In this document: piece after piece, positions 51,516 to 60,564 of the stretch
Layout of the letters: the number at the start of each line of letters is the position of its first letter
Numbering within the stretch: the stretch's first letter is position 1
Assembly: GCA_014381825.1 (NCBI GenBank)
Contig: JACNKX010000133.1
Span: forward strand, 31,626-95,625
DNA: 64,000 nucleotides
Reading direction: 5' to 3'
Source: Planctomycetota bacterium
GTDB taxonomy: Bacteria > Planctomycetota > Planctomycetia > Pirellulales > Pirellulaceae
The notes under the pieces: model-generated
Databases searched by the model: none
The model's input: the letters and a program-made list of their open reading frames with translations, nothing else
What the model was told of the DNA's origin: nothing
Translations under genes and position numbers: made by a program

Positions 51516-52337
51516 ATGCCCAAATACGTTGTTCGATTCGGCACGATGAGATCGCTTGGCGTCATGTCGACGCGAGGTGGGGATCGTCACACGCGTGGCG
51601 TGAAGGTCGTCGCGCGCACGAACCGCGGACTCGAAGCCGGGGAAGTTCTCTGCGAAGCTTCCGATCATGCGGTCGCAAACTTGAAGAATCCGACCCACGG
51701 ACAGATCTTGCGGGCGATGACCTCAGAAGACGAGAACGAAGCGTTTCACATACAAGCCCAAGAAGCTGACGAGTTCACGATCTGCAAGCAGACGGTCACC
51801 GAGCTCGGTCTGCAGATGGAACTGATCGACATGGAGCATCTGTTCGGTGGCGAACGGATTGTCATCTACTACTTGGCTGAAGAACGCGTTGACTTCCGCG
51901 ATCTAGTAAAAAAACTCGCCTCCGAATTTCAGACGCGTATCGAAATGCGGCAAATCGGCGTGCGCGACGAAGCGAAGTTGCTGGCAGATTACGGCGACTG
52001 TGGAAAGCCGGTTTGTTGTAACACGCATCTAGATGATATGCCGCCGGTCTCGATGAAGATGGCGAAGATGCAGAAAGCGACGCTCGATCCTACGAAGATT
52101 TCAGGACGTTGCGGTCGGCTGAAGTGTTGTCTGCGATATGAGTACGACACCTACAATGAAATGCGTAAGGAACTTCCGCCGATAGGCGCTGATATCATCA
52201 CCGGCAACGGTCGGGCGAGGATTCTAAGTCACGAGATTTTGGCTCAGCAGTTATTAATCGAGATGGAAGATCGGCGGCGGATGTTGATCGACGCGACGGA
52301 AGTCCTCACTGTCCTCAAGAAAGAGAAGAAGAAGTAA
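51516..52337 (+). CDS. PSP1 domain protein, RicT/YaaT-like
   Basis: A 273-residue cytoplasmic protein of the PSP1/RicT family. The Cys-rich signature is complete: 'YGDCGKPVCCNTHL' (Cys162, Cys167, Cys168) and 'SGRCGRLKCCLRYE' (Cys199, Cys204, Cys205). In Bacillus these cysteines help the RicAFT complex hold iron-sulfur clusters while regulating RNA maturation by RNase Y. RicA and RicF are not visible here. It is followed after four bases by the Minf_1886-family gene. Confidence 0.9.
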   Translation: MPKYVVRFGTMRSLGVMSTRGGDRHTRGVKVVARTNRGLEAGEVLCEASDHAVANLKNPTHGQILRAMTSEDENEAFHIQAQEADEFTICKQTVTELGLQMELIDMEHLFGGERIVIYYLAEERVDFRDLVKKLASEFQTRIEMRQIGVRDEAKLLADYGDCGKPVCCNTHLDDMPPVSMKMAKMQKATLDPTKISGRCGRLKCCLRYEYDTYNEMRKELPPIGADIITGNGRARILSHEILAQQLLIEMEDRRRMLIDATEVLTVLKKEKKK

Positions 52338-52341
52338 CTAG

Positions 52342-52800
52342 ATGACTTCGACTGCTATGTCAGAAACCCTGCGACGATTAGCGGAAATTGCGACGAAGGA
52401 TGGCCGGTATTCGGTTGACGCCTATATTTTCGTTCAACAATCGCTCGCTTACGCGCAATTCGAACTTGGCATGGGCCGACCAAGGCCCTTTGGCGTAGAA
52501 GACGACGATGAATCGGACGAGCCGCCCCCAGAGGCACATTTATCGGGCCAGCAGCTGTGTGAAGCGATCCGCCTGTATGCAGCTGAGTTATTTGGCTTGA
52601 TGGCGAAGGTCGTGCTGAACAGTTGGGGCGTGAAGTCCACTCGAGACTTTGGCGAGATCGTGTACAAGCTGATCGAGGTCGGCGAAATGACGAAGTCCGA
52701 GAACGATCAACGCGAACACTTTGACGGGATCTACGATTTCGAGGAAGCGTTTCAGCGAGATTATGAAATCACGATTCTCGAGCCGGACGACTCCGAGTAA
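52342..52800 (+). CDS. Minf_1886 family protein
   Basis: A 152-residue cytoplasmic protein of a family known mostly from the Planctomycetes-Verrucomicrobia group, function unknown. Characteristic segments are 'DGRYSVDAYIFVQQSLAYAQ', 'HLSGQQLCEAIRLYAAELFG', 'LNSWGVKSTRDFGEIVYKLI' and 'FDGIYDFEEAFQRDYEI'. The acidic stretch at about 50-58 (DDDESDE) is a flexible linker. ATG 52342 is used; ATG 52357 is the alternative. It is sandwiched between ricT-like and a small membrane gene, in one operon. Confidence 0.85.
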   Translation: MTSTAMSETLRRLAEIATKDGRYSVDAYIFVQQSLAYAQFELGMGRPRPFGVEDDDESDEPPPEAHLSGQQLCEAIRLYAAELFGLMAKVVLNSWGVKSTRDFGEIVYKLIEVGEMTKSENDQREHFDGIYDFEEAFQRDYEITILEPDDSE

Positions 52801-52997
52801 TGTCGAAGCGCAAAAAGCAGAGTCGCTCGAAGAACGATTCCAGCGAGCCAAAGCCGCAGCCCATTAGCGATCCGCTGAACGGCAGTTCGAGTTCCCAGGT
52901 CTCGCCACCAAAACGAAACCTTCCGGTGTTGGTCGTAAGCGTTTTTCTGTTTGTTCTGTGGACGTTGTTCTTGGGGTACGTCGCGCTGTTCGGCTAG
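52800..52997 (+). CDS. Small single-pass membrane protein
   Basis: A 65-residue protein whose ATG overlaps the previous stop (TAATG). The first 40 residues are hydrophilic and rich in Lys, Ser, Pro; residues 41-63 ('LPVLVVSVFLFVLWTLFLGYVALFG') form one helix at the very C-terminus, so the soluble part is probably cytoplasmic with a tail anchor. It is not recognised. The coupling suggests a functional link with the RicT and Minf_1886 proteins. Its stop shares bases with the stop of the convergent SMP-30 gene. Confidence 0.7.
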   Translation: MSKRKKQSRSKNDSSEPKPQPISDPLNGSSSSQVSPPKRNLPVLVVSVFLFVLWTLFLGYVALFG

Positions 52998-53899
52998 TTT
53001 GACTTCGCATCGAAGTACCTCGCTCCCGTCGCCTGAGTGCGGCGGCAGAAAACACGATTTCCACAAGTGATAAAAAGCGTGTCGAGCTTTGATCCGCCAA
53101 ATACGACGTTGCTAATTCGCTTGTCATTGGGATTCGCAATGACGCCACTGATTCGACCTTGTGTGTCGAAGAACTGAAGTCCAGCGAGTGTGGCAACGTA
53201 AAGCCTGCCTCGCGAATCGACAGTCATCCCATCCGCGCCGCTGCCTTCCTTGCCACGAGTCAGCCGCATCGTGTAGTACGGCTGCTTGTACCGTAGGCTG
53301 CCATCCGGTTCGATGCGGAACGTCCAAAGATTCGCACCAGCCGTATCCGCAACAACAAGCGTCTTCTGGTCTGGCCACAGAATAATCCCATTGGGCTTCT
53401 CGATGCCGGAATCGACGACTCGCTTCTCGCCTTTCGGCGTAATGTACCAGATCTGCTTCGTCGATGGTTCAGTGAAGTAAATCCCACCGTCTCGATTGAC
53501 AACCAAGTCATTGCCGTCAACACCTTCGGCAATGACGGTCGCGTTTCCTTCGGTGTCGTACGCAACGATCTGCTTCAAACCTCGGCGGCAACCGTAGAGT
53601 TTGCCATCGGGCCCGAACATCAAACCGCTCGTGCGATGGCTGTCTTTCACGAAAGTCGTGACGCCTTCGTATCCAGTAATCTTGTAGATCTTGTTGTTCG
53701 GAACATCCGTAAAGAACACATCTCCCGCGGCGTTAACCGCGGGACCTTCGGTGAACTTAAAGCCTTCCTCCACGAGTTCCCAGTCCTCGGCGTCAATGAG
53801 AATCTCAGACAGCGGCATGTCTTGTGAAAACACCAATACGCAGAATTCCGAAACACAGAATTGCAGCGCAATGGCAAAAGCAACGAAGCGAATCTGCAT
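52994..53899 (-). CDS. Exported SMP-30/gluconolactonase family protein, second copy
   Basis: A 301-residue exported lactonase-like propeller. The signal peptide ends around residue 26 ('VLVFSQD'). Metal ligands are in 'FKFTEGPAVNAAGDVFFTD' (Glu51), 'DGNDLVVNRDGGIYFTEP' (Asn), and 'GSGADGMTVDSRGRLYVA' (Asp). AGGAG lies nine bases before ATG 53899; the longer frame has no signal. It follows the esterase gene by 29 bases, so the pair may hydrolyse linked ester and lactone bonds outside the cytoplasm. It is similar in layout to the copy at 6702-7589 but clearly diverged. Confidence 0.9.
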   Translation of the reverse strand: MQIRFVAFAIALQFCVSEFCVLVFSQDMPLSEILIDAEDWELVEEGFKFTEGPAVNAAGDVFFTDVPNNKIYKITGYEGVTTFVKDSHRTSGLMFGPDGKLYGCRRGLKQIVAYDTEGNATVIAEGVDGNDLVVNRDGGIYFTEPSTKQIWYITPKGEKRVVDSGIEKPNGIILWPDQKTLVVADTAGANLWTFRIEPDGSLRYKQPYYTMRLTRGKEGSGADGMTVDSRGRLYVATLAGLQFFDTQGRISGVIANPNDKRISNVVFGGSKLDTLFITCGNRVFCRRTQATGARYFDAKSN

Positions 53900-53928
53900 C
53901 GAAAGCGGCTCCTGAAAAGTAGAGTGGG

Positions 53929-54807
53929 CTAGTCTTGAGGTTTGTAATCTCGCCACAACCATCGCAGCGATCCAGGTAAGATCGCGCCGCCGTGCTTGCC
54001 GTTGTGGCCTTCGGTTCCCATCACGAACTTGAAGTCGTAACCCGCGTACTTCAAGGAAGCCGCCATCTGTCGATTCGCCAGTGGCCAATTGCCATGAAGA
54101 TTATCTAGGTCGTTTTCACCTTCTTGCAGGAAGACTCGGATCGGCTTGGGATCTGTCTTGCGGATCAGCGCCGCATAGACATGGCCTCCACGGATGTTCG
54201 TGAAGCTACCGACATGGCTGAGAACTTTGCGAAATGAGTCAGGGCGTTCCCAAGCGACCGTCCACGCGCAAATCCCACCGCTGCTGATTCCACCGATCGC
54301 TCGCCCTTCTGGATCATCGGTCAGGTGGTAGGTCTTGCTGACGGCAGGAAGAATCTCGTCGAGCAAGAACGTCGCATATTGATCGCCGAGCGAATCGTAC
54401 TCAAAACTTCGATTGCGGCGCCCTTTAGCGTCAGGCGATGACGGCGGTACAACTCCAGGATTAATAAAGATGCCTATCGTGACTGGCATGTCTCCCTGGT
54501 GAATGAGATTGTCGAAAACGGTGGTTGTTCGGAATTGCCCCTTCTCACTCATGTAGCTTCGCCCATCTTGAAACACCATCACACAGGTCGGCTTTGCAGC
54601 ATCGTACTGTTGCGGTGCATAGACCCAGTAGTCCCGCTCAGTTCCTGGATAGATCTCGCTGTTCGTCCATTGATGCTGTGTGACCTTGCCGACGGGAACT
54701 CCGTCTTGCCGCTGCGAGTCGGGACCAAGTTGGTATTCTTCAGCGGTTAGAGCGCTGGAGAGCGTGCAAATGCTAAGAAGCGAAACAAATGATGATAAGA
54801 GTCTCAT
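53929..54807 (-). CDS. Exported esterase, enterochelin-esterase (Fes/D) type alpha/beta hydrolase
   Basis: A 292-residue secreted alpha/beta hydrolase. Signal peptide about 1-21. Nucleophile Ser175 sits in 'GGISSGG'; 'MVFQDGRSYM' near residue 78 and 'GIFINPGVVPP' near 112 form the oxyanion region; 'EGHNGKHGG' supplies the catalytic His near the C-terminus and 'QEGENDLDN' a likely acid. Planctomycete relatives include trilactone-type and carbohydrate esterases. GGAG lies seven bases before ATG 54807. It forms an operon with the SMP-30 gene. Confidence 0.87.
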   Translation of the reverse strand: MRLLSSFVSLLSICTLSSALTAEEYQLGPDSQRQDGVPVGKVTQHQWTNSEIYPGTERDYWVYAPQQYDAAKPTCVMVFQDGRSYMSEKGQFRTTTVFDNLIHQGDMPVTIGIFINPGVVPPSSPDAKGRRNRSFEYDSLGDQYATFLLDEILPAVSKTYHLTDDPEGRAIGGISSGGICAWTVAWERPDSFRKVLSHVGSFTNIRGGHVYAALIRKTDPKPIRVFLQEGENDLDNLHGNWPLANRQMAASLKYAGYDFKFVMGTEGHNGKHGGAILPGSLRWLWRDYKPQD

Positions 54808-55019
54808 CGAACACTCCGAGGGGCATTTCGTACGAACTAAATTCGCGATCCAGAGAGCGTAATGGGTCCGCATCGTGGGGGCAAGCTGACTAGAACGCAG
54901 CTATCATTTCCCGACTGATGACCCCGCTACGGCGCACAGTTGAAATGGGAGCGTCTTTTTTCGCTCGAACCGTTCGCGATGGGCCCATCAGGCGGAGACT
55001 GATGGCTACATTATCCGAA

Positions 55020-55520
55020 TTATCCGATCGGAAACTGACGACAGTACTCGTATAACGCCATCGTTGTTGCCGTTGACACGTTGTAGCTGAACGGTAAGCC
55101 ATAAACCGGAATCTCGACGACGTGATCGAGCAACGCCAGGGCGTCTTCTGTCAGCCCGAGCCGCTCGTTTCCGATAACGATCGCGGTTTTGTGCACAAAA
55201 GAAAACCCATGCAAGCTCTGTGAGTTCGTCGTCTGTTCGAGACCAACGAGCTGATAGCCTTCGTCGCGAAGTGCTTTCAGAACGGGTGGCAAGCTGCGAT
55301 GTTTCTCGATGGAAAAGTCATCCGCAGCCACACGCGCGATCTTTGGATCGATCTTCGACGGTCCACACGTGATCAGCCTTGAGACACCGCAGCAGCTCGC
55401 GGTTCGTACGATTCTCGAGAGGTTGATGTTGCTGCGAAGTGGAGCACATACCAGCACTAACTCGCGAGGCCGCTCAAGCGACGTCGGCGGTTTGTGACGC
55501 TGATGAACGAAGTCTGACAT
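55020..55520 (-). CDS. SpoU/TrmH family RNA 2'-O-methyltransferase
   Basis: A 166-residue SPOUT-fold methyltransferase that should methylate a ribose in tRNA or rRNA. Motif 1 'RSNINLSRIVRTASCCG' (29-45), motif 2 'AIVIGNERLGLTEDAL' and motif 3 'LPFSYNVSTATTMALYEY', with the trefoil-knot residues, are all present. The protein is short, lacking the N-terminal substrate-binding domain of RlmB, and is like TrmL. It lies 10 bases behind the ArsR gene. Confidence 0.9.
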   Translation of the reverse strand: MSDFVHQRHKPPTSLERPRELVLVCAPLRSNINLSRIVRTASCCGVSRLITCGPSKIDPKIARVAADDFSIEKHRSLPPVLKALRDEGYQLVGLEQTTNSQSLHGFSFVHKTAIVIGNERLGLTEDALALLDHVVEIPVYGLPFSYNVSTATTMALYEYCRQFPIG

Positions 55521-55530
55521 CAGGCAAGTG

Positions 55531-55938
55531 CTATTCTGCCGGTTCGATTAACCCGTAACGCAGCTCGTAGTTTTCAAAGCACACACGTAACGGGCTCGAT
55601 TCGGAGCCCTGAAACACGCGAGCGATGAACGCTTCGAACTCTTTCGGCACGACACGATAGTAGTTGTGCTTCCCGTCGCGTCGCATATCGATCAGTCCGG
55701 CGACTCGCAGCAATGCCAGATGATGACTGACCGACGGTTGCCGTTGACCGAGCAATTTGCACAGCTCAAGAACATTTAGTTCCTCAGCTTGGTGGAGCAA
55801 GTGCAGGATTCGGACTCGGGTCTCGTCGGCTAACAGTTTGAACAACTGCACGAGTTGCTTGACGGACGCTTCAGGTAGCATATTCAATTCCGAGGACATC
55901 TGCCCATCCTTGACTTCAAGTTCGGCGGCGACTTGCAT
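55531..55938 (-). CDS. ArsR-family winged-helix transcriptional regulator
   Basis: A 135-residue DNA-binding protein. 'LFKLLADETRVRILHLLHQAEELNVLELCKLLGQRQPSVSHHLALLRVAGLI' region (about 32-83) is a complete ArsR winged helix, with the recognition helix at 'QPSVSHHL'; 'RRDGKHNYYRV' is the wing. There is no metal-binding 'ELCVCDL' motif, so it may sense something else. It leads the operon with the SpoU gene and is divergent from the peptide importer operon, which it might regulate. Confidence 0.9.
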   Translation of the reverse strand: MQVAAELEVKDGQMSSELNMLPEASVKQLVQLFKLLADETRVRILHLLHQAEELNVLELCKLLGQRQPSVSHHLALLRVAGLIDMRRDGKHNYYRVVPKEFEAFIARVFQGSESSPLRVCFENYELRYGLIEPAE

Positions 55939-56354
55939 TTCCTCTGATCCTTGTTGGTAATGCTGGCTTTACGAACGAGAATTGTTTTGGTGATTTGGCG
56001 TCTGTGAGATGGGCAGCAACATTTATGACGAGCGCATATAACTCGCCGCAAAGGGAAGTACCGATTTTCACGAACGGTGAAAAGAAAAGCCGATTTGGGC
56101 TCGCAAACCCTCGCCACTGAATGTGGTGTTTGAAATAGCGGGCAGTACGATGAGCCTCTCGTCCTTCCAATCGCCACATTGTAGTCAGACGACCTCCATT
56201 TGGGAAATGGCACAGCAAGAATTCTCCGAAGTCGCGGTTTTCGGTCGGATCGCGGAACGACGAAAACCAAGGTTGTTGTTATTCTCCCAGCGTCTTACGA
56301 TGTGTCGAATTCGATTGTGTGGAATTCCTGACACTTGCCAGTGCCTCCCGCCTT
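55939..56354. other. Non-coding divergent region between arsR and the peptide importer
   Basis: About 400 bases with no supported gene; open frames here are shadow-like. It should hold the promoters of both divergent operons. I see no striking palindrome or repeat. The start of the importer could be moved to GTG 56319, which would shorten this region. Confidence 0.5.
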
Positions 56355-58349
56355 ATGCACCCAACCCTTCGGAATGCGTTCCCCTATGTTGCCCTCGTCG
56401 TGTTAATGTCGGCGCTCGTTTGGGCTGTTTCATTCGGGACATTGCCACCGGCGGACTTCTCGTTCCACAACGGCGATGAAATCAAAACGGTCGATCCTTC
56501 CAAAGCAACCGGCCAGCCCGAGCATCGAGTGATGACTTCTCTGTTCGAGGGTCTGTATCGAGAGTGGCCCCTGGGTTACGAGTTGGATGAAGAAGGCAAC
56601 GTCCTCAACGCGCCCGAACCTGACGAGAATGGTAATTACCCGCTCGATGCTGCCCCTGGAGTCGCCGAAAGCGTCGATATCTCTGAAGACGGTCGCGTCT
56701 ATACCTTTCATATTCGCGAAGCGGCAAAGTGGTCGGACGGCAGCAAGTTCACCGCGGATGACTTTGTGTGGTCCTGGCGCCGAACGCTACATCCAGAGAC
56801 CGCATCGCAGTACGCCTATCAGCTTTGGTACTTGAAAGGCGCTAAAAAGTACACGACATCAACGGTTACACTTGGTGGTCTGATCGAAGTTGAATTGTCA
56901 GACCGTCTGCGAGTCGGTCAGCTCTTCCCGCGGGGGACCATCCGACGTGGGAAGTTACTTGGGATTGCGCGCCCGCCTGAGCCTCAGCACGCACCAGACG
57001 CATCGGACGAAGACAAGGCCGAAGCGGAGTCCGAATGGCAAGAGCGCTCGGTCTATCTAGTCGAAGAGAATTCCAAAGTCGTGGCGTTTAGCAAAGGTGA
57101 GTCAACTTCAGGCTGGAGTAACTTCAAGGTTGATTGGCTTGCTGGCAGCGCAAGGGACTTGCCGAGCGAAGTTGTGAATTGTTTACACGTACTGCCCGAC
57201 TTTGAAGCCACTGTCGGCGTAAAAGCGCCGGACGACAAGACGTTAGTTGTGACGCTTCAGAACCGTACACCTTTCTTTCTCCACCTAACAACTTTCTATC
57301 CACTCTTTCCGATGAACCGCAAGTGTATAGAGACTCATGGGACGCCGGCCTGGACCAAGCCGGAGAACATTGTCAGCAACGGAACTTACAATCTCGAGTT
57401 CCGTCGGTTCCGCGATCGGCTTCGACTGGTAAAGAATCCGCTGCATTGGTCTCACAAGCAAGTCAAGCTCGAAACGGTTGATGTGTTTGGCTTCAAATCG
57501 GAGACGACGGCACTGAACATGTATCTGACGGGCCAGCTTGACTGGATTACAGATGCCCCAAGCACCGTGATTCCGCAGCTCATGGCGCGCAAGGAACGCG
57601 ACTATGTTCCAACGCCACTACTGATCATCTACTTCTATCGAATCAATGTGACGCGTGCTCCCTGCGACGACATTCACGTCCGGCGAGCCCTAAACATGGC
57701 AATCGATAAACAACTGATCTGCGATAAAGTAACGCAAGCGGGCCAGCAACCGGCGCGCAGCCTCGTACCCCCGGGCTTGCCGGGCTATCGATCACCTCTG
57801 TGCGAGCCTTTCGATCCAGTAGCCGCGCGCGAAGAACTCAAAAAGTCGAAATATGCCAATCTCCCCGGCGGCATTCCGAAAGTCGAGATTCTTTACAACA
57901 CGAACGAGAATCATCGCGCAATCGCTGAAGTGATTCAGCAGCAATGGAAGAACAACCTTGGCATCGACGCGGAGCTGAAGAACTCCGAATGGACGACTTA
58001 TCTCTCTTCGATTCACTCCCAGGAGTATTCGATTGCTCGTGCGGGATGGGTGCCTGACTATCCCGATGCCAATACGTTCATCGACATGTGGGTTACGGGC
58101 GGCGAAAACAATGAGACCGGTTGGGGCAATCCCGATTACGATGCGTTCGTCAAAAAGGCCGCCGAAGAACCTGGCCTTGATCGGCGGCTGCGTTGGATGG
58201 AACAAGCCGAGGAAATCCTGATGGCCGAACTGCCCATCATTCCGATTTACTATTACGTTAGCAAGGGGATGGTGTCGCCTCGCGTCAAAGGGTTCTTTCC
58301 AAATGTGCAAGATCAGCACCCGTTGTACTGGATGCGAATCGAGGATTGA
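56355..58349 (+). CDS. Peptide/oligopeptide ABC transporter substrate-binding protein (OppA family)
   Basis: A 664-residue periplasmic binding protein. A helix follows the start ('VALVVLMSALVWAVSF'), then 'GDEIKTVDPSKATGQPEHRVMTSLFEGLY' region, the standard OppA opening. 'AKWSDGSKFTADDFVWSWRRTLHP' region and 'RRALNMAIDKQLICDKV' region are family marks. It is longer than usual because of about 90 extra residues around 150-240 ('LGGLIEVELSDRLRVGQLFPRG' region with an acidic stretch). The start is ATG 56355 or GTG 56319; neither has a good SD. It leads the five-gene importer operon. Confidence 0.9.
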   Translation: MHPTLRNAFPYVALVVLMSALVWAVSFGTLPPADFSFHNGDEIKTVDPSKATGQPEHRVMTSLFEGLYREWPLGYELDEEGNVLNAPEPDENGNYPLDAAPGVAESVDISEDGRVYTFHIREAAKWSDGSKFTADDFVWSWRRTLHPETASQYAYQLWYLKGAKKYTTSTVTLGGLIEVELSDRLRVGQLFPRGTIRRGKLLGIARPPEPQHAPDASDEDKAEAESEWQERSVYLVEENSKVVAFSKGESTSGWSNFKVDWLAGSARDLPSEVVNCLHVLPDFEATVGVKAPDDKTLVVTLQNRTPFFLHLTTFYPLFPMNRKCIETHGTPAWTKPENIVSNGTYNLEFRRFRDRLRLVKNPLHWSHKQVKLETVDVFGFKSETTALNMYLTGQLDWITDAPSTVIPQLMARKERDYVPTPLLIIYFYRINVTRAPCDDIHVRRALNMAIDKQLICDKVTQAGQQPARSLVPPGLPGYRSPLCEPFDPVAAREELKKSKYANLPGGIPKVEILYNTNENHRAIAEVIQQQWKNNLGIDAELKNSEWTTYLSSIHSQEYSIARAGWVPDYPDANTFIDMWVTGGENNETGWGNPDYDAFVKKAAEEPGLDRRLRWMEQAEEILMAELPIIPIYYYVSKGMVSPRVKGFFPNVQDQHPLYWMRIED

Positions 58350-58351
58350 TT

Positions 58352-59284
58352 GTGGGTGAGTCTCTTCAATTTCTGTTTCGTCGCGCGGGTTGGTATCTCG
58401 CAACTATGTGGGTTGTCTACACGGTCTCGTTCTTCTTGATGCATGCTGTGCCGGGCGGGCCGTTCGACGCCGAACGTAACTTACCACCGGAGGTAAGGAA
58501 AAACGTCGAAGCTCAATTCAATTTGAATGATCCGCTGCCTGTCCAATACTTTGATCACCTGACCCGAGCGTTGCGAGGCGATTTCGGCGCAAGTATCAAG
58601 ATCCCCGATTTCACCGTTAACGAAATCATCGGCCAAGGCTTTCCGATTTCAGCGTCGTTGGGACTCTTTGCGATGGTGTTCGCAGTGTGTTTAGGTACGA
58701 CGGCGGGAGTTGTCTCCGCGATCCGACGCGAGTCGTTCGTTGATTTTTCCTTCATGGTAGCCGCGACTCTCGGGATCGCCGTGCCAAACTTTGTCCTGGC
58801 AAGCCTAGCGATCATCCTGTTTGTTTTTCAAATTCAGCTTTTGCCAGCAGCCGGATGGGGCTCGCTCAAGCAAATCATCTTGCCAGCCATCTGTCTGGGC
58901 GCTCCATACGCAGGATATATCTCGCGGCTCACTCGAACCGGCATGCTGGAAGTACTCGGACGCGACTACATTCGGACTGCGTTTGCGAAGGGACTGAGTG
59001 AGCGTCGAGTCGTCGTTCGCCACGCTCTGCGAGGCGCACTAGTGCCTGTCGTGTCGTACCTTGGTCCTGCAGTCGCGGGCGTAATGACAGGGTCACTCGT
59101 CGTCGAAAAGATTTTTGCATTACCTGGCATGGGCAGCCACTTCATTGAAGCCGCGTTCCAGCGAGATTATCCGTTGGCGTTAGGCGTAGTCGTTGTTTAT
59201 ACGGCGCTCGTGTTGCTCATGAACACGATGGTCGACTTCTCGTACGCTATCCTCGATCCTCGCGTTAAGTTGGGGGAGTTATAG
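58352..59284 (+). CDS. Peptide ABC transporter permease (OppB/DppB family)
   Basis: A 310-residue membrane permease with six helices. 'FFLMHAVPGGPFDAERNLPPEV' region near the start and 'GRDYIRTAFAKGLSERRVVVRHALRGALVP' region (EAA loop, 205-235) are OppB signatures; 'VEKIFALPGMGSHFIEA' follows. GTG 58352 lies seven bases behind GAGG, three bases past the upstream stop; TTG 58346 overlapping that stop is the alternative. It pairs with the next permease to form the channel. Confidence 0.9.
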   Translation: MGESLQFLFRRAGWYLATMWVVYTVSFFLMHAVPGGPFDAERNLPPEVRKNVEAQFNLNDPLPVQYFDHLTRALRGDFGASIKIPDFTVNEIIGQGFPISASLGLFAMVFAVCLGTTAGVVSAIRRESFVDFSFMVAATLGIAVPNFVLASLAIILFVFQIQLLPAAGWGSLKQIILPAICLGAPYAGYISRLTRTGMLEVLGRDYIRTAFAKGLSERRVVVRHALRGALVPVVSYLGPAVAGVMTGSLVVEKIFALPGMGSHFIEAAFQRDYPLALGVVVVYTALVLLMNTMVDFSYAILDPRVKLGEL

Positions 59285-59285
59285 G

Positions 59286-60545
59286 GTGGTCGAATCGCAG
59301 GATGCAAAGCAGCCCGATGCGTCGGAGTTGGAACGCTACGCAGCGTTGCTTGATGAAGCGAGACGAATCAAAGGCACGTCGCTATGGCAGGACGCGTGGC
59401 GGCGTCTAAAGCGTAACCGGTTGGCGATGATTTCGCTGTGGTGCTTGGTCGCGGTTGCGATGCTCGCGGCTTTCGCGCCGCTGCTGCCATTGCAATCGCC
59501 GCTCGACAAAGACCTGAAGGATCGCAAAAATCTGGCTCCTGGATTCAGAGGCCAGCGGTATTGGGTAAAGCTTGGCGAACGTTCAGATCTTCGCTTCGCC
59601 TCCGACTCACTGACCGCCGAATTGGCGAAGTTCGACGACGAGGTTGCAGAGTTAAAGACAAAGGTCCGAGCTGCGTCGGGCACGGATCGCGAGCAACTGC
59701 TTGGCGAACTTGACGGCAAGATTCACAACAGCGATCCACTCGAAAAGCTATGGCATAATCCGGGCTCCATCGTGCGACAACTGCTTCGGCTGCGAATCAT
59801 GCTCTTCGGCGATTGGTGCCTGCCCTCGCTGTTCGGAACGGATGATTTAGGACGCGACGTACTGTCGCGAGTATTTTGGGGGGCCCGTGTCTCGCTGATT
59901 GTTGGCATCGTTGCGACGCTCGTTTCGCTGCTGATTGGCGTGACTTACGGAGCCGTGTCGGGATATCTTGGCGGCTGGATTGATAGCGTGATGATGCGGA
60001 TTGTCGATATTCTCTACTCGATACCGTTCATCTTCATCGTGATCTTCATCATCACGATACTTAGTGCCGAAGAGACGAAGGCCAAGATGGACGCACTCGG
60101 TATCAACCAGTTGACGGTCTTCTATGTCCTAATTGGTGCGATCTATTGGCTGACGATGGCTCGCGTTGTTCGAGGCCAAGTCATTTCGCTTAAAACAGAA
60201 CTTTTCATCGATGCGGCACATGTTGTCGGTGCCAGTCGCGCACGGATCGTATTCCAGCATCTGATTCCCAACGTGATGAGTGTTGTGATCGTCTACCTGA
60301 CGTTAACGATCCCTGCCGTCATGCGTTTTGAAGCATTCCTCTCGTTTCTAGGCGTTGGTGTGCAGGCCCCCGATGTTTCGTGGGGACTGCTAGTTGACGA
60401 AGGCGTGAAAGCAGTAACTCCAATTAAAATCTACTGGTGGTTGATTGCGTTCTCTGGCGGTGCGTTAGCCGCAACACTCTTCTCTTTGAATTTTCTAGGA
60501 GACGGATTGCGCGACGCGCTCGACCCTAGAATGAAGAACCGATAA
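59286..60545 (+). CDS. Peptide ABC transporter permease (OppC/DppC family) with large periplasmic insertion
   Basis: A 419-residue permease, over 100 residues longer than typical OppC. Helix 1 is at about 46-66; the usual 'LFGTDDLGRDVLSRV' does not occur until residues 182-196. The intervening ~115 residues include a charged, coiled-coil-like part ('LTAELAKFDDEVAELKTKV') and should project into the periplasm. The rest is normal, with EAA loop 'DAAHVVGASRARIVFQHLIPN' (about 310-330). GTG 59286 follows GGGGGAG. The binding protein is enlarged as well, so the two insertions may interact. Confidence 0.88.
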   Translation: MVESQDAKQPDASELERYAALLDEARRIKGTSLWQDAWRRLKRNRLAMISLWCLVAVAMLAAFAPLLPLQSPLDKDLKDRKNLAPGFRGQRYWVKLGERSDLRFASDSLTAELAKFDDEVAELKTKVRAASGTDREQLLGELDGKIHNSDPLEKLWHNPGSIVRQLLRLRIMLFGDWCLPSLFGTDDLGRDVLSRVFWGARVSLIVGIVATLVSLLIGVTYGAVSGYLGGWIDSVMMRIVDILYSIPFIFIVIFIITILSAEETKAKMDALGINQLTVFYVLIGAIYWLTMARVVRGQVISLKTELFIDAAHVVGASRARIVFQHLIPNVMSVVIVYLTLTIPAVMRFEAFLSFLGVGVQAPDVSWGLLVDEGVKAVTPIKIYWWLIAFSGGALAATLFSLNFLGDGLRDALDPRMKNR

Positions 60546-60564
60546 CGTAGGCGTCACTCTCCGA

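Noticed and set aside
57792..58403. Minus-strand open frame of 203 codons
   Set aside because: Antisense to the end of the peptide-binding protein gene, which has solid family motifs throughout.
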